DNA of 64,000 nucleotides from Atriophallophorus winterbourni (GCA_013407085.1 JACCGJ010013524.1:1-64000); one strand, 5' to 3'. Positions 20,269-32,939 are shown, numbered from the stretch's first letter. The notes: generated from the sequence alone by a model not told the origin. A program made the numbers and translations.

Positions 20269-21495
20269 TTTATTCATAGATTTATTCATAGATTATATGC
20301 AGGTAAAAAGCTATGCTTTACAAGACCCACAAAAATGTACATCGGGTCGGATGGTAAAAAATATCAAAATATTGTTAGATTATTGTCAGACATAAAAAAC
20401 ATACTTTTCCATGTGGATATCTAGTGACTTTTTGAAAACTTCAACAGTTCCAGATTGTACCACATGAGTAGGTAAACTGTTCCACAGTTGCACATTGCGA
20501 ACGGAAAATGCATATTTGCGGCAGTTCAACCTGCTATGCTGTTGGTAAAGTTTTAATTGGTGACCTCGCAGATGTGTGTTATGGGAAAGATGAAACAAAT
20601 GACCGCAAGGATGATTTGTTTGATTAAGCACTGTCCAAATGAATATAAGTGCTCCTCGTTTCCGTCTGTATTCAGCCGAATGCAAATTCAATAATTTAAG
20701 TCGCGTTTCGTATGGATAATTTGATAGTCCCAGGACGAGTTTTGTCGCTCTGCGCTGTGGAGTTTCTAATAGCAGAATATCTTTTTTCAACCAAGGATCC
20801 CATGCCGGTATAGCATATTCAACATGAGGACGGATGTACGTTGAAATCAATTTGCAGGCAATATTGGGGTCAAACGAACCTAGGACTCTTTTAAGGAGAC
20901 CCAAGTTGTTTTCAGCTTTGCAGGCAGCCAGTCGACATTGCATTGAGTTTCCTAAGTCTGATTGGATAATCACACCTAAATCTTTTTCGGAGGAGGCGGG
21001 TTTAATAACAGTGCGACCAAGATAATATTCTTTGCTCGACTTGCTGTTGAGAGACAATAGGCTGCATTTCGAAGCATTCAGGGGCATTTCGTTGTCTATG
21101 GACCAAGTGTGAATCATATCGAGATCCCGTTGCAGGTTCTGTGTGTCGTCTGTGGAGTCTATCTTGCGCCAAAGCTTTGCGTCATCAGCGAAAATAAGCA
21201 CGGACGACTGTAATACAGTAGGCAAGTCGTTTATATATATTAAAAACAAAAGCGGTCCGAGGACTGATCCTTGTGGGACACCACGGGCAACTTTAATCGA
21301 CTCGGATAGTTCGTTTTTGACTCTCACGTACATCTCACGAGATATCAACCATTCTTTAATCCATGCATGGAGTTTACCCTGTACTCCGTAGGTGAGTAGT
21401 TTCGACGAAAGTATTTCGTGATTCACACGATCGAAGGCTTTTGAGAAATCGATATAAATTACGTCCACGGAGTGGCCGGCATCCAGTAGCTCAGA
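20269..21495 (-). mobile_element. CR1 family A, 5'-truncated copy
   Basis: This copy matches 333-1560 of the long copy with about a dozen differences over 1.2 kb (roughly 1%). It starts 3' with two units of TTTATTCATAGA (20269-20280 and 20281-20292), and homology stops abruptly at 21495 inside the RT. Abrupt 5' truncation is the signature of incomplete target-primed reverse transcription. No clear target-site duplication is seen. Confidence 0.9.
20386..21468 (-). pseudogene. CR1 family A ORF2 fragment: RT palm to C-terminus, uninterrupted
   Basis: A 360-residue open frame begins inside the RT at VIYIDFSKAFDRVNH and runs through GVPQGSVLGPLLFLIYINDL, FADDAKLW, EKDLGVIIQSDLG, RPHVEYAIPAWDPW and WNSLPTHVV to the natural stop at 20386. 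The internal ATG is not a real start. Without endonuclease and RT fingers the product cannot work. The absence of stops shows recent insertion and gives the correct family reading at 21019, where the long copy has a deletion. Confidence 0.88.
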
Positions 21496-24400
21496 TGAGT
21501 ATAGGTAAAAATTAATCCTGATTGCTTTATGAATGAACCGTTGTCCTATCTGAAAAATCCATCTTTAGATGTTCTTGTAAAAAGTATAATGACCCATACT
21601 TTTCATCTGCAGACTTGCCATGGCGTCTAAAAATTTTGAGATGTCTAGATATTCCTAAAAGTAAATCAGAAAGCATCGACTTCAAAAGCGACATAAAAGG
21701 TAGCATGTAGCAAATGCTTCATTGTCCGTAATCATTCTTAAAATCAACGTACAAACCATTTATTAACTTAAATACATCAGGTAAAACCACAAATATCATC
21801 AACTTAGCAACAGAAAACATTATCTGGCTCGCAAACACTTGTTTAACAAACCAGCCAGATACTGAGAATTCGCTTTACTTGAATCAGAATCATTTATTAT
21901 AAACGATAGAAGACCAAATGTTCTACATAGTCTCATCGGAGTTTTTCGCAAAAACACAATTAAAAAAGTATTCCTTCTAATTCATTTTAAAATGTTTCAA
22001 CTAGTTGCTGTACACAACATTGCCCGAAAGTGTGTTCCACTGATGTATTGCTTTCGAAAGTTGAATCAACTATTTATAGTCACGGACATTTTGACGAGCG
22101 AGTAAATTTCAGAGAATATTGGAAAAAATTATTAATAAAAAGTTTTATAGATGTAATTTCTAAAAAACAGTTCATTGATCTTGAGTAGCCTTTTTCATTT
22201 TAATTTCGCTGCGTTAATATTGTCGTGGAAGACACGTTACTCTATACCGTTCACTCTTGAGTGTCTCTTCACAAAAACCAAACATTATCTCTGTAGGTGC
22301 ATGACACTTGCATTGGTCGCAATAGTCACTTTGATTTACAGGACTTCGGAGATTGAAATAATGTAACCATGATTACACTCATTAAGACATGATTCAACAA
22401 TGCGTATTGAAAATGTTTCAATCCCTCTTTATGAAATTTTGGATTGATGCCCTGGATAATGCTGTCGTGTTGACCAAAGTGACACAATGCTGAATTTGTG
22501 CTTCTGAAAACTGCGTCGAATACAGCTGCTGACAAACAATGTTAAGATTTTTGCTGAAAAATCGTTAATAGGAAAAGTCATTTTCTTCTTCTTGTTAGTT
22601 GAGGAATAAATTGGGACGCTTGATCGAACGATAAATAAGACCTAGGGACACTTTATCCATCTAATTCATGTTTATGTTTTTAAATTTCATGTGGAAAATT
22701 ATTAATATTATTTTTCATCAGGATGATCTAAGTACAGTATGTGGTTTTAATGTAAGTGACGAGTTAGTTAACGATTGTGCATTTCCGATTCTCTTCAGTA
22801 TTATCACAATTTGCAAAGTCTAAACGAGTGCCCATATTGTTTCTGAGTTGTGTGAAAAATTCACCCTCCACTGCCAGGATTGTTATAGAGAAAGCACGTG
22901 TGTGTATCTGTGAATGGAGGATGGGAATTGAATTATTACCGAAAAGTGAGAGAGTTTATGCATGCTAAATACCAAATCAATTGAAGAGACTATATGCTGC
23001 AGTCAATTTTAACAAAAACGATAAGCATAGCCAATAAACGATTATTTTTGACATATTGCGAAAAACTTTCCATTATCTTTTTGAATCAGAAAAACGTTAT
23101 GGGAATTGATCATTATGAGTAATGCACCGAAAAAAGCAGCTGATAATGTTCGTATGGCTCGTTTTAAATTTGTTGAGAACAGTTCTGCTGGAGTGAGTTC
23201 TACGCGCTTAATACTCGGCTTTATGAGAAGTGCTTTCCAGATTTTGGTATAGTATGCAGCTTCATCATCACCAGATGGTGACCTCCTGTGCTAACCGAAG
23301 AAAATAAACGAAACAATTCTTCAATTTCAACACAGCTCAATGCCTAGATATTTTTCAAAGTTTCTATGATATCGCTTCTGATCTATCTCGAACATAGCAA
23401 CAAAAGAACTAAAGTTAAGAGAATATTCTCATCGTTTATACTTGAGAGGCTCTCGATCACGCGAGAACCTAGCTTCTGCAGCTTTTTTTTATCTGCATCA
23501 TATCCTTCTGGTCATATGAGCTAATGCAGTACTTTAGATACAGTGTTACTGTTACCCTGTAGAAATTTTTGCAGCAACTCAGCTTTTCTGTTTAAAAGGG
23601 AGAAGCACAATTGAACAGTTATTTCCTGGCCATTTGAGCTACAGTAACTCATTAATCCGCCCACATGAAGTTTGCGAGGACCATGATTACTTAGTGTTTA
23701 ACAGATTGTACCCCAGAAAACTCCGTGTTGGATAAAGTCAAATTTCTTTCAATACAATAAATCTAATTCTACGTGAATAATTTAGAATTATCTAATACGA
23801 CCATAATAATAGAAAACCTTAAAGCTTATTGCATGCTTATTTTAAAATCATATTCTTGTATTTTGGTAGAATTATTAGATCAAAGATTTTTTGCAACGTC
23901 TTAAATATAAAATATAGTGTATTTTCAATATTCAAAGTATTATGTAATTATGTTATGTGCGAAGTAAAATAATTGAAGTATATCGATTAAGGCACTAGTC
24001 AAATTTATTGAAACATTAAAAGTATGACTGCATAGATGTAAATCACATCTATATGATCACAAAATTATCCAAACTATCTCTTGACAATTCTGAAGACATT
24101 TTTACCAATAAATCAATGTTTCACTAGCTAATTTGAAGAAAAATTACATTGTGTTTTTGAACACCTATCGGATCTTATTAGCGCATCCATTCACAGCAGT
24201 TAGACAATTAGTCGATATACGGTACACGAAGATAATCAAGATTTTTCAATATTCATTGATGAGAGAATTGATTGACTAATCCAGTGTAAAAATATCCCAA
24301 TAAAATTAAATGTCTGGATACGCTTTCTTTTCAAAACCGTTCATATCTAGCAAATATGGTTAGCTCGTTATTGAAATCGTCATTATGGGTGTAAATTTAA

Positions 24401-24499
24401 AAATATTCAAAGCTCAAGAATCATCTTGCACAAAGAAGATGAATTACAATTAACACATTATCACGACGTTGAAATATATAGTTAGATTTTTTAAAGCAC
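21496..24499. other. Intergenic, no gene recognised
   Basis: About 3 kb of AT-rich sequence. The short open frames (for example 22175-22366 or 22777-22968) have no family motif, no partner copy and no splice context that would support them. Confidence 0.5.
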
Positions 24500-24590
24500 A
24501 AGCCTGATCCAGGCAAAGTGCCACAAAGTCATGGACCGCAAGTGGGCTAAGATACTGTCAGGTTGCCCAGGCGTAGACAGAAATGAGAAA
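24500..24590 (+). repeat. Dispersed repeat E, copy 2
   Basis: It aligns with 5535-5630: CCAGGCAAAGTGCCACAAAG, then TCAGGTTGCCCAGGCGTAGA. Same orientation as the first copy. Non-coding, family unknown. Confidence 0.5.
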
Positions 24591-27500
24591 GAAAATAAAA
24601 ATGGTAGTGAGACTCCAGCGTATTTTAGCATGCAGCTGACAATCGGTGATTAATCAATTTAGCACGGTGTTACAAGCGCAGCACAAAATTCCTGCACGAT
24701 TGCACATTCGTGCAAATCTTATAAGATTTCACACACTGTATAAGACTATAAATGTTAAATTTTACACTATAATTGATACAATTGTTTTATCTAAGTACAT
24801 CATGGAAGTGAGATTGGCATACATTTCTAAATGTACAGCTGTGATGAGATAAAACATTGGACCCGTGAAATAGAAAGTACGTGTTTCAAACGCGTAACCA
24901 CTGCAGTAGAATAAATATGTCGAAGTTGTTAAATAGGCAAAGTATATGCGTGTGACTTATGCACTTGGTATGATCCATACCCTAGGTTTCATTGGACAAC
25001 CGATTTGGATAGGTGTCACACTTTATACATATTACATTTTACTTATGACGTGTGAATAGCAAACCCAATCTAATACAATAATTTTACCAACCGTTCTTTG
25101 TAAGGAAAAATTCTTAATCCTCTCCTACTTTGACTGCTTAGTGTTGAATCAAAGCTTCACTCGCTTTCAGTGAGTCGATGGTTTAATACGATTTAAAATG
25201 GATTACCAAGCATAGAACGAAGGTGATTGGCTCGCTGTTCGATACGGTTATACATAGTTTGTTCGATTGATATGCTACAGTTCAAACTGTAGCATTGATA
25301 TGAGAATATTTTCCGTAAATAGTTATTGTTTTGGAGGTATACTTTTAATTTTCAATTTTTATCCGTCAAACGAGAAAAGTGAATTAGAGTCGCTATAGTT
25401 TCAATTTATTCATAGATATTTCGGAGCTCTAACGGGCAAACGCAAATTTCGGTATCTGTATATTTACATAATACTAACAACTTTGAAGATAATAATTTGA
25501 GAACAAACTTTTGTTTTCTATCTGATTGTACAAAGCTATCTATAAACTTGCTTATGATTTTTAATGAGCCAACTGTCAAATTTGTGATTACCACGAATAG
25601 AATTTTCTTATTCAAACCTTTGTAGACATTAACTACTTGAATTTGTTAGTAGTATGATTTATGAATATGTTATGGTAAAATTCATTTTGCAGCAACTAAC
25701 CCAATCAATGTGATCGGATGGAATTTATGAAATTCGCCCAAAATCCATTAGCTAAGATCATGGGAAGCGACTGTTTGTACGTCTTCCATATTGAAGATTT
25801 GCCATAAGCAGCGATAAAATCATACAGGATCTTGAATGCGAAGACATATGCTTCAGCCTAACTGAGGAAATCATCAATGTGGCGTTGAACGAATGTGAAA
25901 ATATGGAATTGAGACAAAGGGTGATTCCTTTCACTGTGAATCTGGCAGCAATGGCGTTAAGACAATGTCTAGAAGTACATGCGTTTCAAAGCAATTTGAC
26001 CAAAGTCAGATTGAGTTTACCAATCCACTTGTCATCGAGCATGTTCCCACTGATTCGCATGGTTGGAAACCTGACTCAGGTAACTCACTTCATTAAACGG
26101 CATCCATCATAATCATTCCAAGTTCCAGAACCATGTCCCATAGATTCGTGGGCTCAGGGTGCGATAAAACATAAAAGCTTTGAACTGGAAGATTTGGTTG
26201 GGCCTAAATCGAAGCGATCCACCTATGTGAAAAGGTTCGTCAATTTTTAATTTTCTCAATTTATTGCTATGCAGCTTGTTTCCTAGCAAGAATATTTTTG
26301 AAGTGTCTTCATATCGCTTCAAGAATGAGCATCCAAACATTTTCACTTGATTTTAAATTACTAATTTTATAGAATTTAGTGAGAAGTATATCATTGCATG
26401 ATCAGCCTGGTATTGAAGGCAGACTAATCAATATTTATCCGTGTCAATTAATGCTAATTGGATCGAAAAAATCCCAGCTTTAATGTTCATTGCTAATAAT
26501 TACTAATTGTGTTACCAAACTTACCCAACATACAAACGCAACTTGTTTACTAACCGTCTTCGTTATTTAAACAGTTCTAAACATTAGGCGAATTTATCCG
26601 TCAACTATAAGTTTTGATTGACAGTTCAGTCAACAAGTGGAGCAGAGTGCCATAGAATTCCAGTTACCTATACAAACAAAAGAACGTACTGATTTTTGTT
26701 TTGTACACAGTTCAATGAATAATATTACCAGCCTTTTCTATTTTCAGTTCAGCAAACCAGATTTAATCGCGTGCTCTGCTCAGCTCTATCGATCAATATA
26801 CCGAATGCGGTTACAACCAACGTCTTTCAGTCTGATTGAATCGAGCTTGGCTGACGTATGCTGTAATTAATTGAACTTTATACAACAACTCCGAGTATCA
26901 GACAACCGTTGCTTTTTCGGCAGTCTGAAGCAGCTATTAGTCGTGCGGTTCCTTCACTCCTCGTAATATTGTGATGACTTACGAATTAGCTAGAGAAACC
27001 ATATCAGCCTGCAATGCTGCCTATATTGAATCTCGAAAGCATGATTTCCGAAATATTCTGTTTTCACTAACGCTGTTGTAAGTCTCCTACAACCTGACAG
27101 TAGCTCAATTGATGTTACAGTCTCTTTCGACGACCAACTGTTGCGTCGATCGTATCCGAAACATCAACCAGTCCTCAACGTGATACTGACCCAAGAATTA
27201 ATGAAATGTATACGTGGATAGCCTATGAGCTTGTCAACCACTGTTTGGCAAGACTAACCGTTTACTTACGTACGTCCACACACACACCTACAGATAGAGT
27301 TAAAACGATGAGTTCAGGTAAAAATTATCGTTTGCATTGTGAGGTGTGTGTGTGTGATGACAACACGTGCAAATTAGATTTATTGTATACACAGATATTT
27401 CTCAGAAAATGTTTCAACTAATTCTAACAGATACGAAACAGCTGAGTGATGGAAATGCATGCAAATGAGCAGCTTCTATACATGTTTAGACCGAACTGAT

Positions 27501-28049
27501 TTTGATTGAAGGGAGCTTGAATAGCTGAACACCCAATGGCACGAGATTCCAACATACTCCGTGTTTCACCGGAATATTCCGATTTTTCAGGTCAACTCCC
27601 TCGGGAAAATTGATTGCAGTCAAGTCTCCGTTCGGTTCCAGGGCGGTCAAGTGAGAAAGCATAGTGAACTGTATCATGTTTTGTAACCCATTTCCAAGTC
27701 GATTTCTTGAACTTTGTATGAAACTTAACTGGATGTTACATTTACTAATAACGACTGGTCCGAAATAAATTTGGTGGGTTGTAGTGTGAAATCCTGTTAT
27801 CGTTCTTACTGAAATATGTTCATTTCGAATTTATTCATAACTTAGGCAACAGCAAAACATCATTAATTTGATACATGATTATGTAGCGAACCATCGAAAT
27901 ATGGAATGTATAGTAGGCTTAAAACTGGAAACGAGGAGAATTACTGTGTTTCAACTGAATGATGTTTGGATGCGACAGATAATAGGTTCAGAGATTTGAT
28001 GCTTGATGTGGTATTGTGGATTAGAAGGTGTTGAGGTTCACCTCATCAA
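24591..28049. other. Intergenic, no gene recognised; short relics only
   Basis: Mostly unrecognised AT-rich sequence. It includes a perfect 24-bp palindrome (25272-25295) and partial repeat B tails near 27300-27390 and 27445-27475 (GATGGAAATGCATGCAAAT at the latter). A TTATTCATAGA stretch near 25406-25416 resembles the family A 3' tail, but the adjoining sequence is not clearly CR1. Open frames at 25879-26112 and 26113-26346 are not recognised. Confidence 0.45.
25272..25295. repeat. Perfect palindrome, 11-bp arms
   Basis: ATGCTACAGTT, two central bases, then AACTGTAGCAT. It lies in unannotated sequence. It could form a cruciform or RNA hairpin; no function is implied by its surroundings. Confidence 0.8.
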
Positions 28050-28202
28050 GGATCCAAGCATTTATGGTTGAAAACGACAATCTTACAACATCACATGATT
28101 AAGTTATGAATGAAAATGTGAAAAGTAATAGTATATAACTAAATGTAATACTCGTGAAAGTTGTTCGTCTAGATAAGTGGGTCCAATTTTAAACAAGTTG
28201 CG

Positions 28203-28275
28203 CTTGTATAACACTGATGAGTGCGAACAACAAGAAACCGGTCGTGGGGTGTGTGTGTGATGGAAATGCATGAAA
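28203..28275 (+). ncRNA. Hammerhead-like motif, repeat B subtype 1, decayed
   Basis: The core runs CTGATGA (28214-28220), GTGC, loop GAACA, ACAA, then GAAAC (28234-28238). In the parental form the second strand of helix II would be GCAC; here it is mutated. A possible three-pair helix III (ACC with GGT) follows. The downstream GATGGAAATGCATG tail is shared with the copies at 28.4 and 32.4 kb. Confidence 0.45.
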
Positions 28276-28374
28276 ATTAGCTTTTTGTTCATAGTCATGG
28301 TTTCAAACCCAATCTATTTGAGTGTGGCCTCATGCGATTAAAGTGGTTGTCCATACCAACCTTCCCCAGCAGTG

Positions 28375-28525
28375 GCATACAAGCGCAACTTGTTTACCAT
28401 TGTTCCACTGTTTCAAGCGCATGCGGATCTCGATGCTACTGTCCCTACCTGATGAGTGCAAGCAGTACGAAACCGGTCGTTGGGTGAGTGTGTGCGTGTT
28501 GGAAATGCACGCAAATGTGGTTTTT
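28375..28525 (+). ncRNA. Hammerhead-like motif, repeat B subtype 1, best core
   Basis: CTGATGA (28449-28455) is followed by GTGC-AAGCA-GTAC and then GAAAC (28469-28473). GTGC and GTAC pair over four positions (one G-U), placed exactly where hammerhead helix II belongs between CUGANGA and GAAA. ACC can pair with a downstream GGT as helix III. The base expected at the cleavage position is G, which natural hammerheads avoid, so this copy is probably inactive. Helix I pairing is unclear. Confidence 0.5.
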
Positions 28526-28534
28526 AGATCAAAT

Positions 28535-28800
28535 TTTGTTTTGAATATTGTCACGCACGGAGAGTTCACCCCATGTTGAGGTAAGGAATTCCAGATAAAT
28601 ATAGAGCGCACGGCGAAAAACCGGCAACGGCCATCAATGTGTAAACTTGGGATATCGAAACAAGTGTCTTATCGGGTATCCTTCAGTAGTTACCATTTTA
28701 TAGGTAAGAATAATATCTCACCTAATCCTTCTTTGGGTAAAGTCACATAGACCTAGTAGTCGCAATATTTGAGTCTAGGGAACAATGCGCATACCCATTA
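28535..28800 (-). pseudogene. CR1-related 3' fragment (same family as 45.5-46.9 kb)
   Basis: It matches 45690-46005 at nucleotide level around GAGAGTTCACCCCATGTTGA and the following AGGGAAT/AAGGAAT block, and encodes IWNSLPQHGVNSP on the - strand, the WNSLP block of CR1 C-termini. A related 3' tail lies at about 28050-28110. Frames are broken. Confidence 0.6.
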
Positions 28801-29384
28801 AAGGAGCATTATTTGATAGCATCTAACTTTTGCTGCTATTTTCATCTTAAATCCATTGCTATGCATGTTTCACATAACTAACTAAGAGCCTCTGATACAG
28901 AATCACAGATGGCGTTGGTATCAGTGATTGTAACGTTTAATCGGGACCATCCTAATGTGTTGCTCAAATCTACCGCGCTCACACATTACAAACTCATTCG
29001 GCCTTATTACCCTAATTTGGGGCAGGAAGATTAATTTCACTGAACCATTGACTATTGATGAATGGTAAACTGTTTTTTAAATAATAGAATTGATGTTGTC
29101 TAGGGTTTGAAACAAACCACTATTCATTTATGACAAACCTCTTGTGAAAATGTCGGTCTAACTAAGCGTTGCTACATGGTCAAGTAAAGAAGTCCGTTAG
29201 TTGACCAAGTATTTTAAGCGAAGTTCAACGTGGAAATTTCTGTTTTTGATTTTATTGAAATTGTCAAGAGAGAAGCTTTGCGAATCAGCATGTGAGGGCC
29301 ACTGTTGATCCATTAAAAACCTGTTTATGGACAGCAAATTGTGTGGAAACTACCGTGATAGATCGTAAAGCACGTGTAAGGAAC

Positions 29385-29770
29385 AGCGATTTCAAAGTGA
29401 TTCAAAGTTGTAATGGTCTAAAAAGCATTTAGCTTAACAATAACCATGAGATGGAGTTATGAGTTATATGCAATAAAAAAGAAGAACAGGGAAACTCATG
29501 CAATGTAAATTGTATCAAAATTTGGGCTTTCTCTTAAGTATTTGTCCAAATTAGCTTTAAAAATATCCAGGTTGGCTGAGTGTGTAACAATGGAGGGGAG
29601 GGTGTTCCATGTGAAGCTTACACGTACAGCATACGAATATCTTCGACAGTTCAGACATGAAGTCGGAGTAAGCACTGTAATTTCATGTTTCCGACTGGCA
29701 CGGGGTGGCGAGCGTGTGAAAAGTTTGGACAAGGGTTGGTTAGGGACGTGAATATTGTTGTACATCAAGA
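29385..29770 (-). pseudogene. CR1 family C, ORF2 C-terminus and 3' tail
   Basis: The frame 29768-29496 encodes LNCRRYSYAVRVSFTWNTLP and FKANLDKYLRESPNF, the CR1 C-terminal block. The 3' UTR continues to a tail made of TTCAAAGTGATTCAAAG on the + strand (about 29393-29409). Almost the same sequence occurs at 36810-37270 (+ strand). The same tail alone recurs at 42448-42503 and, diverged, at 60545-60620. The last 90 residues of ORF2 are uninterrupted. Confidence 0.78.
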
Positions 29771-29776
29771 TTCGAG

Positions 29777-29793
29777 ATATATATATATATATA
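29777..29793. repeat. AT dinucleotide microsatellite
   Basis: An uninterrupted (AT) run of 17 bases at the junction between two CR1-type 3' fragments. It may be the target or tail repeat of one of them. Confidence 0.85.
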
Positions 29794-30235
29794 AAATCAA
29801 TGAAACGATGATAGTTTATTAATAGTTTGAGGCAAAATTCGGATTAGCTCTCATATAATCGTCAAGTTTTGATTTGAATATAGATAAACTGTTTGAGCTT
29901 ACCAAATCAGCAGGTAGGGAATTTCAAACAAAGTACACACGTACCGAATAAAAATACCTGCGGCAGTTCCGTTTGGAATGTGGTATTTCCAACTTGCAAA
30001 CATGACCACGGCTGTTGCTGGAAGTATGAGGTCACCTCGTAGTCGACGGCAGCGAAAGTCGAAAAGATTGAGACTCCTCAAACGTTCGTCATATGGTTTA
30101 GCAGCTTTGTGGTTCGGTGGTGAATACGCTGCAGAAGATTGATGTCTTTCTGAATCCAGGGTGACCAAGCCTGAACAGCGTACTCCATCGCTGGTCTCAG
30201 ATAGATTTGTTTGAGTATGGACCACTCCCTATTTA
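29794..30235 (-). pseudogene. Second CR1-type ORF2 C-terminal fragment
   Basis: The - strand reads AKPYDERLRSLNLFDFRCRR, a long decayed gap, then RRYFYSVRVYFV and NSLPADLVSSNSLSIFKSKL, ending with a stop near 29815. The order matches family C but the sequence is clearly diverged, so it is a separate older family or subfamily. Several stops and frameshifts are present. Confidence 0.68.
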
Positions 30236-30239
30236 CAAG

Positions 30240-32300
30240 CGAAATGAAATTTTAGCGATTGGTTCACCAATTTCTCAGTGCTAACAAATATGTGCATGGA
30301 GCATTTCGAAGAGCTTGCTGTAAGAAATGAAGTGAATAAGCCTAACATTTTGACAATATGTCGATAAAAAGTCAACATCGTAAAATGCAACAGAATGGAA
30401 GCATTACATAGTCACCTTAATCACTTAGATCCAAAATCCCAGGTTACAAAGAAACTTGAGTGGATAGAAGATATACTTCCGAACTTTTAATCTCTCGCTG
30501 GAGAACGAACGGTAAAACAGGAACTATAGTCTACCGTACATCAATCAGAACGAATACGTTTTAGATACACATCTGCGCATACTAAAATAGTAATTAAGCC
30601 AGTTGCGAAATCACGATTCCACGAAGTTTAACACTTGCGAGCTCATGGACTCTTGACTGACTCTTGTATACGAGCAACGTATACAAGAGACAGAACGCTC
30701 CGCTCCTTCCTAATGCATTTCAATAATTAAACACCTTCAGGCTGCGCAACTGCGACTATTCAATCAACCGCAATGGCATGGTTTTGTTGTCAGTAACGTG
30801 AATCTAATTCCTTGACGACGCCCTCGAGGTTTATTAAACAATAAATTCTTCACAAATCAATAGACTATTCGCAAACAACCGTTTACGTTTTAAGTTTTTA
30901 AGCATAATAATAACTACTCTTTAGCCGTAACTTGGCTCAAAGTTTCACAATGACATGATAAAATATCGCACACTCACAGCTAAGTTACATTATGGTAATT
31001 CATTAATGATCTCTCAACTGGTTTAGTTGATTGTGAACATTTTATCAGCGAAACTTCAATCTAAGTGATTTGGCTGAAAAGCACACCAATTAAATTTAGA
31101 TGGAACAAAAAATTTTGCAAAGTCCTAAATTCATCGCATTCGTAAGGCCCTAGCCACATGGTGGCTAGATAACGAGGATCGATATCATTTGTGTAAATTG
31201 CTTGGGGCCGCTGTGGGATTAGTCGGTGGTGGACTGATGACTGATTGTTCTCCTTGAATGTTCCGTAAATTATATGATGCTTAATGTGAGAGGGCAAATT
31301 GTTTTTACTTCCGAAACTATCCCGAAAAACCTTGGTGTGTCCACCTAGTGGGGAAAAGGATTTAGTCCTGTAGATAGGCACTAGCTTAAAAGCAAGTACA
31401 TCTTACGGATAAGCATCACTCGTGCTTAACATATTCCAACGAGAATTCCTAAGGTTTTCCTGGATAATGAACAAATATCTGACGTCAGAATTGAAATATG
31501 CTCTACGTACCATGTCTCCATGGCTCAGAAGGGATACCAAAATAGTGCATTGATGGTATCTTCCGTCAACAAATTTTGTGCTCAGCATGCTAATAAAAGC
31601 GTATTTAATTAAATAAAAATTCATAATAAACCATCAACGAATTAGATGAGACCATATCCTATTTTATAAAATACTCCAACAACAAGCCAACCCTTGCAAG
31701 AGATTTTCTCATGCAGAGGCCCTCTAAAACTCGCGTAAGTTGGTTGGACCTCATTATTTCCTGAACCGTAGACAATATTTTCATTCGGTACGTGTCTGTT
31801 TCACTGGAACAATGTGATCAGACCATCGTACAATTTTGATGATTTCAATGTACACGTTTTTGAGCTGTTCAGGGGATCCAAAATTCCGCATTTGTATGCA
31901 TTTCCATCACACAGGCATACACATTCTTCAAGTAGGCATAGTACGATCAGCATCTGCGGGTCCTGAAACAGTGTAGAAATAGATTAACAAGTCTGAGCTT
32001 GTTTGCCATTGCTTGATAGCGCTGACACGAACAAGCTGTTCAATCACATGTGCCCACACACACACACACGTGGGTGCGTTATGACCACACGGCTATGCAG
32101 AGAATCCAAATCTGCGTGTATTTCTATCACATTATCGTTTTCATGGAAAATACAGTTTTCGTTATCGTTCTTTTTTCATTAATCTCTGGAATCCATTGCT
32201 CACCATTTAGTTACTTATGGATGAGTGTTTTTTTCGATTTTTATATCTCTTATTGCTACCAAATCATTTTAGTTTGGTCTTATTATAGAAATAATGGATT
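30240..32300. other. Intergenic, no gene recognised
   Basis: AT-rich sequence. It contains a perfect hairpin (30661-30689), an inverted partial copy of repeat B near 31890-31975 without a good core, and an AC microsatellite near 32055-32068. Open frames at 31061-31381 and 31403-31624 show no family motif. Confidence 0.5.
30661..30689. repeat. Perfect hairpin, 12-bp arms and 5-nt loop
   Basis: CTCTTGTATACG, loop AGCAA, then CGTATACAAGAG. The arms pair without mismatch. No T-run or gene context suggests a terminator. It may be part of an unrecognised foldback element, but no longer arms are visible. Confidence 0.8.
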
Positions 32301-32309
32301 AACTAAATG

Positions 32310-32470
32310 TGTATGATTATTTCCACAACATTTTTGCCACTTCTCTACTGTTTCTGATCGTACTGTCACTACCTGATGAGTGCAAACAACAGGAAACCAG
32401 TCGTCGGGTGTGTACGTGATGGAAATACATGCAGAATTGGATTTTTGTTTCCATTCCATGGGTTTAACCT
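32310..32470 (+). ncRNA. Hammerhead-like motif, repeat B subtype 1
   Basis: CTGATGA (32373-32379), GTGC, AAACA, then a decayed ACAG before GAAAC (32393-32397). Upstream TCACTAC could pair with downstream GTACGTGA, leaving one bulge, as a candidate helix I. However, the intervening helix III and cleavage base do not fit well. The flanks match the copy at 28.4 kb (CTACTGTTTCTGATCG upstream, GATGGAAATACATG downstream). Confidence 0.45.
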
Positions 32471-32939
32471 CATGGGTATGGACAGTAGTAGAGTAAGAAA
32501 GCAACTTTCAAATAATCACGCTTTTCCGAGAGTTTGTGGTCTTTCTCGTCAACTTTTGTCCAACTGGGAGGATATGCATGTGCTCCAGCCTTTGACATGG
32601 ATATATGTTTGTTCTAAATGTTGCTAACCGGTCATGCATCAAAGTTGAATGATTAGAAAGCTCGTCACGAGCTGTTTGCGATATTGCGTAGCAAAACATG
32701 CAATTAGAACCGCTCTAATGGAAAATATAATATTTGTTTTGGGTTGCAGTTTTCAAGTTTATAAAGCAAATTTTCTTGTGTTCATGGTATTAGAAAAGAC
32801 CTTCATTCCATCTATTTGATTGAAGGAACCCACATAAGTTTATGTTGATTAGGTTAATATAGCGTTGGGAATGTGACGTGTCAAAAAATTTGATTGACTT
32901 CAAGCTTTATCATCGACATGGCATTGGAATAGTGATTCC

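Noticed and set aside
25879..26346. Two adjacent 77-residue frames on opposite strands
   Set aside because: No motif; long frames of this size are expected by chance at this base composition.
27486..27677. - strand frame with CWNLVPLGVQLFKLP resembling a CR1 C-terminal WN-L-P block
   Set aside because: The similarity is short and no other CR1 landmark lies beside it, so no call was made.
28203..28275. Calling this copy an active hammerhead ribozyme
   Set aside because: Helix II pairing is lost and the cleavage base is G. Only a decayed relic is supported.
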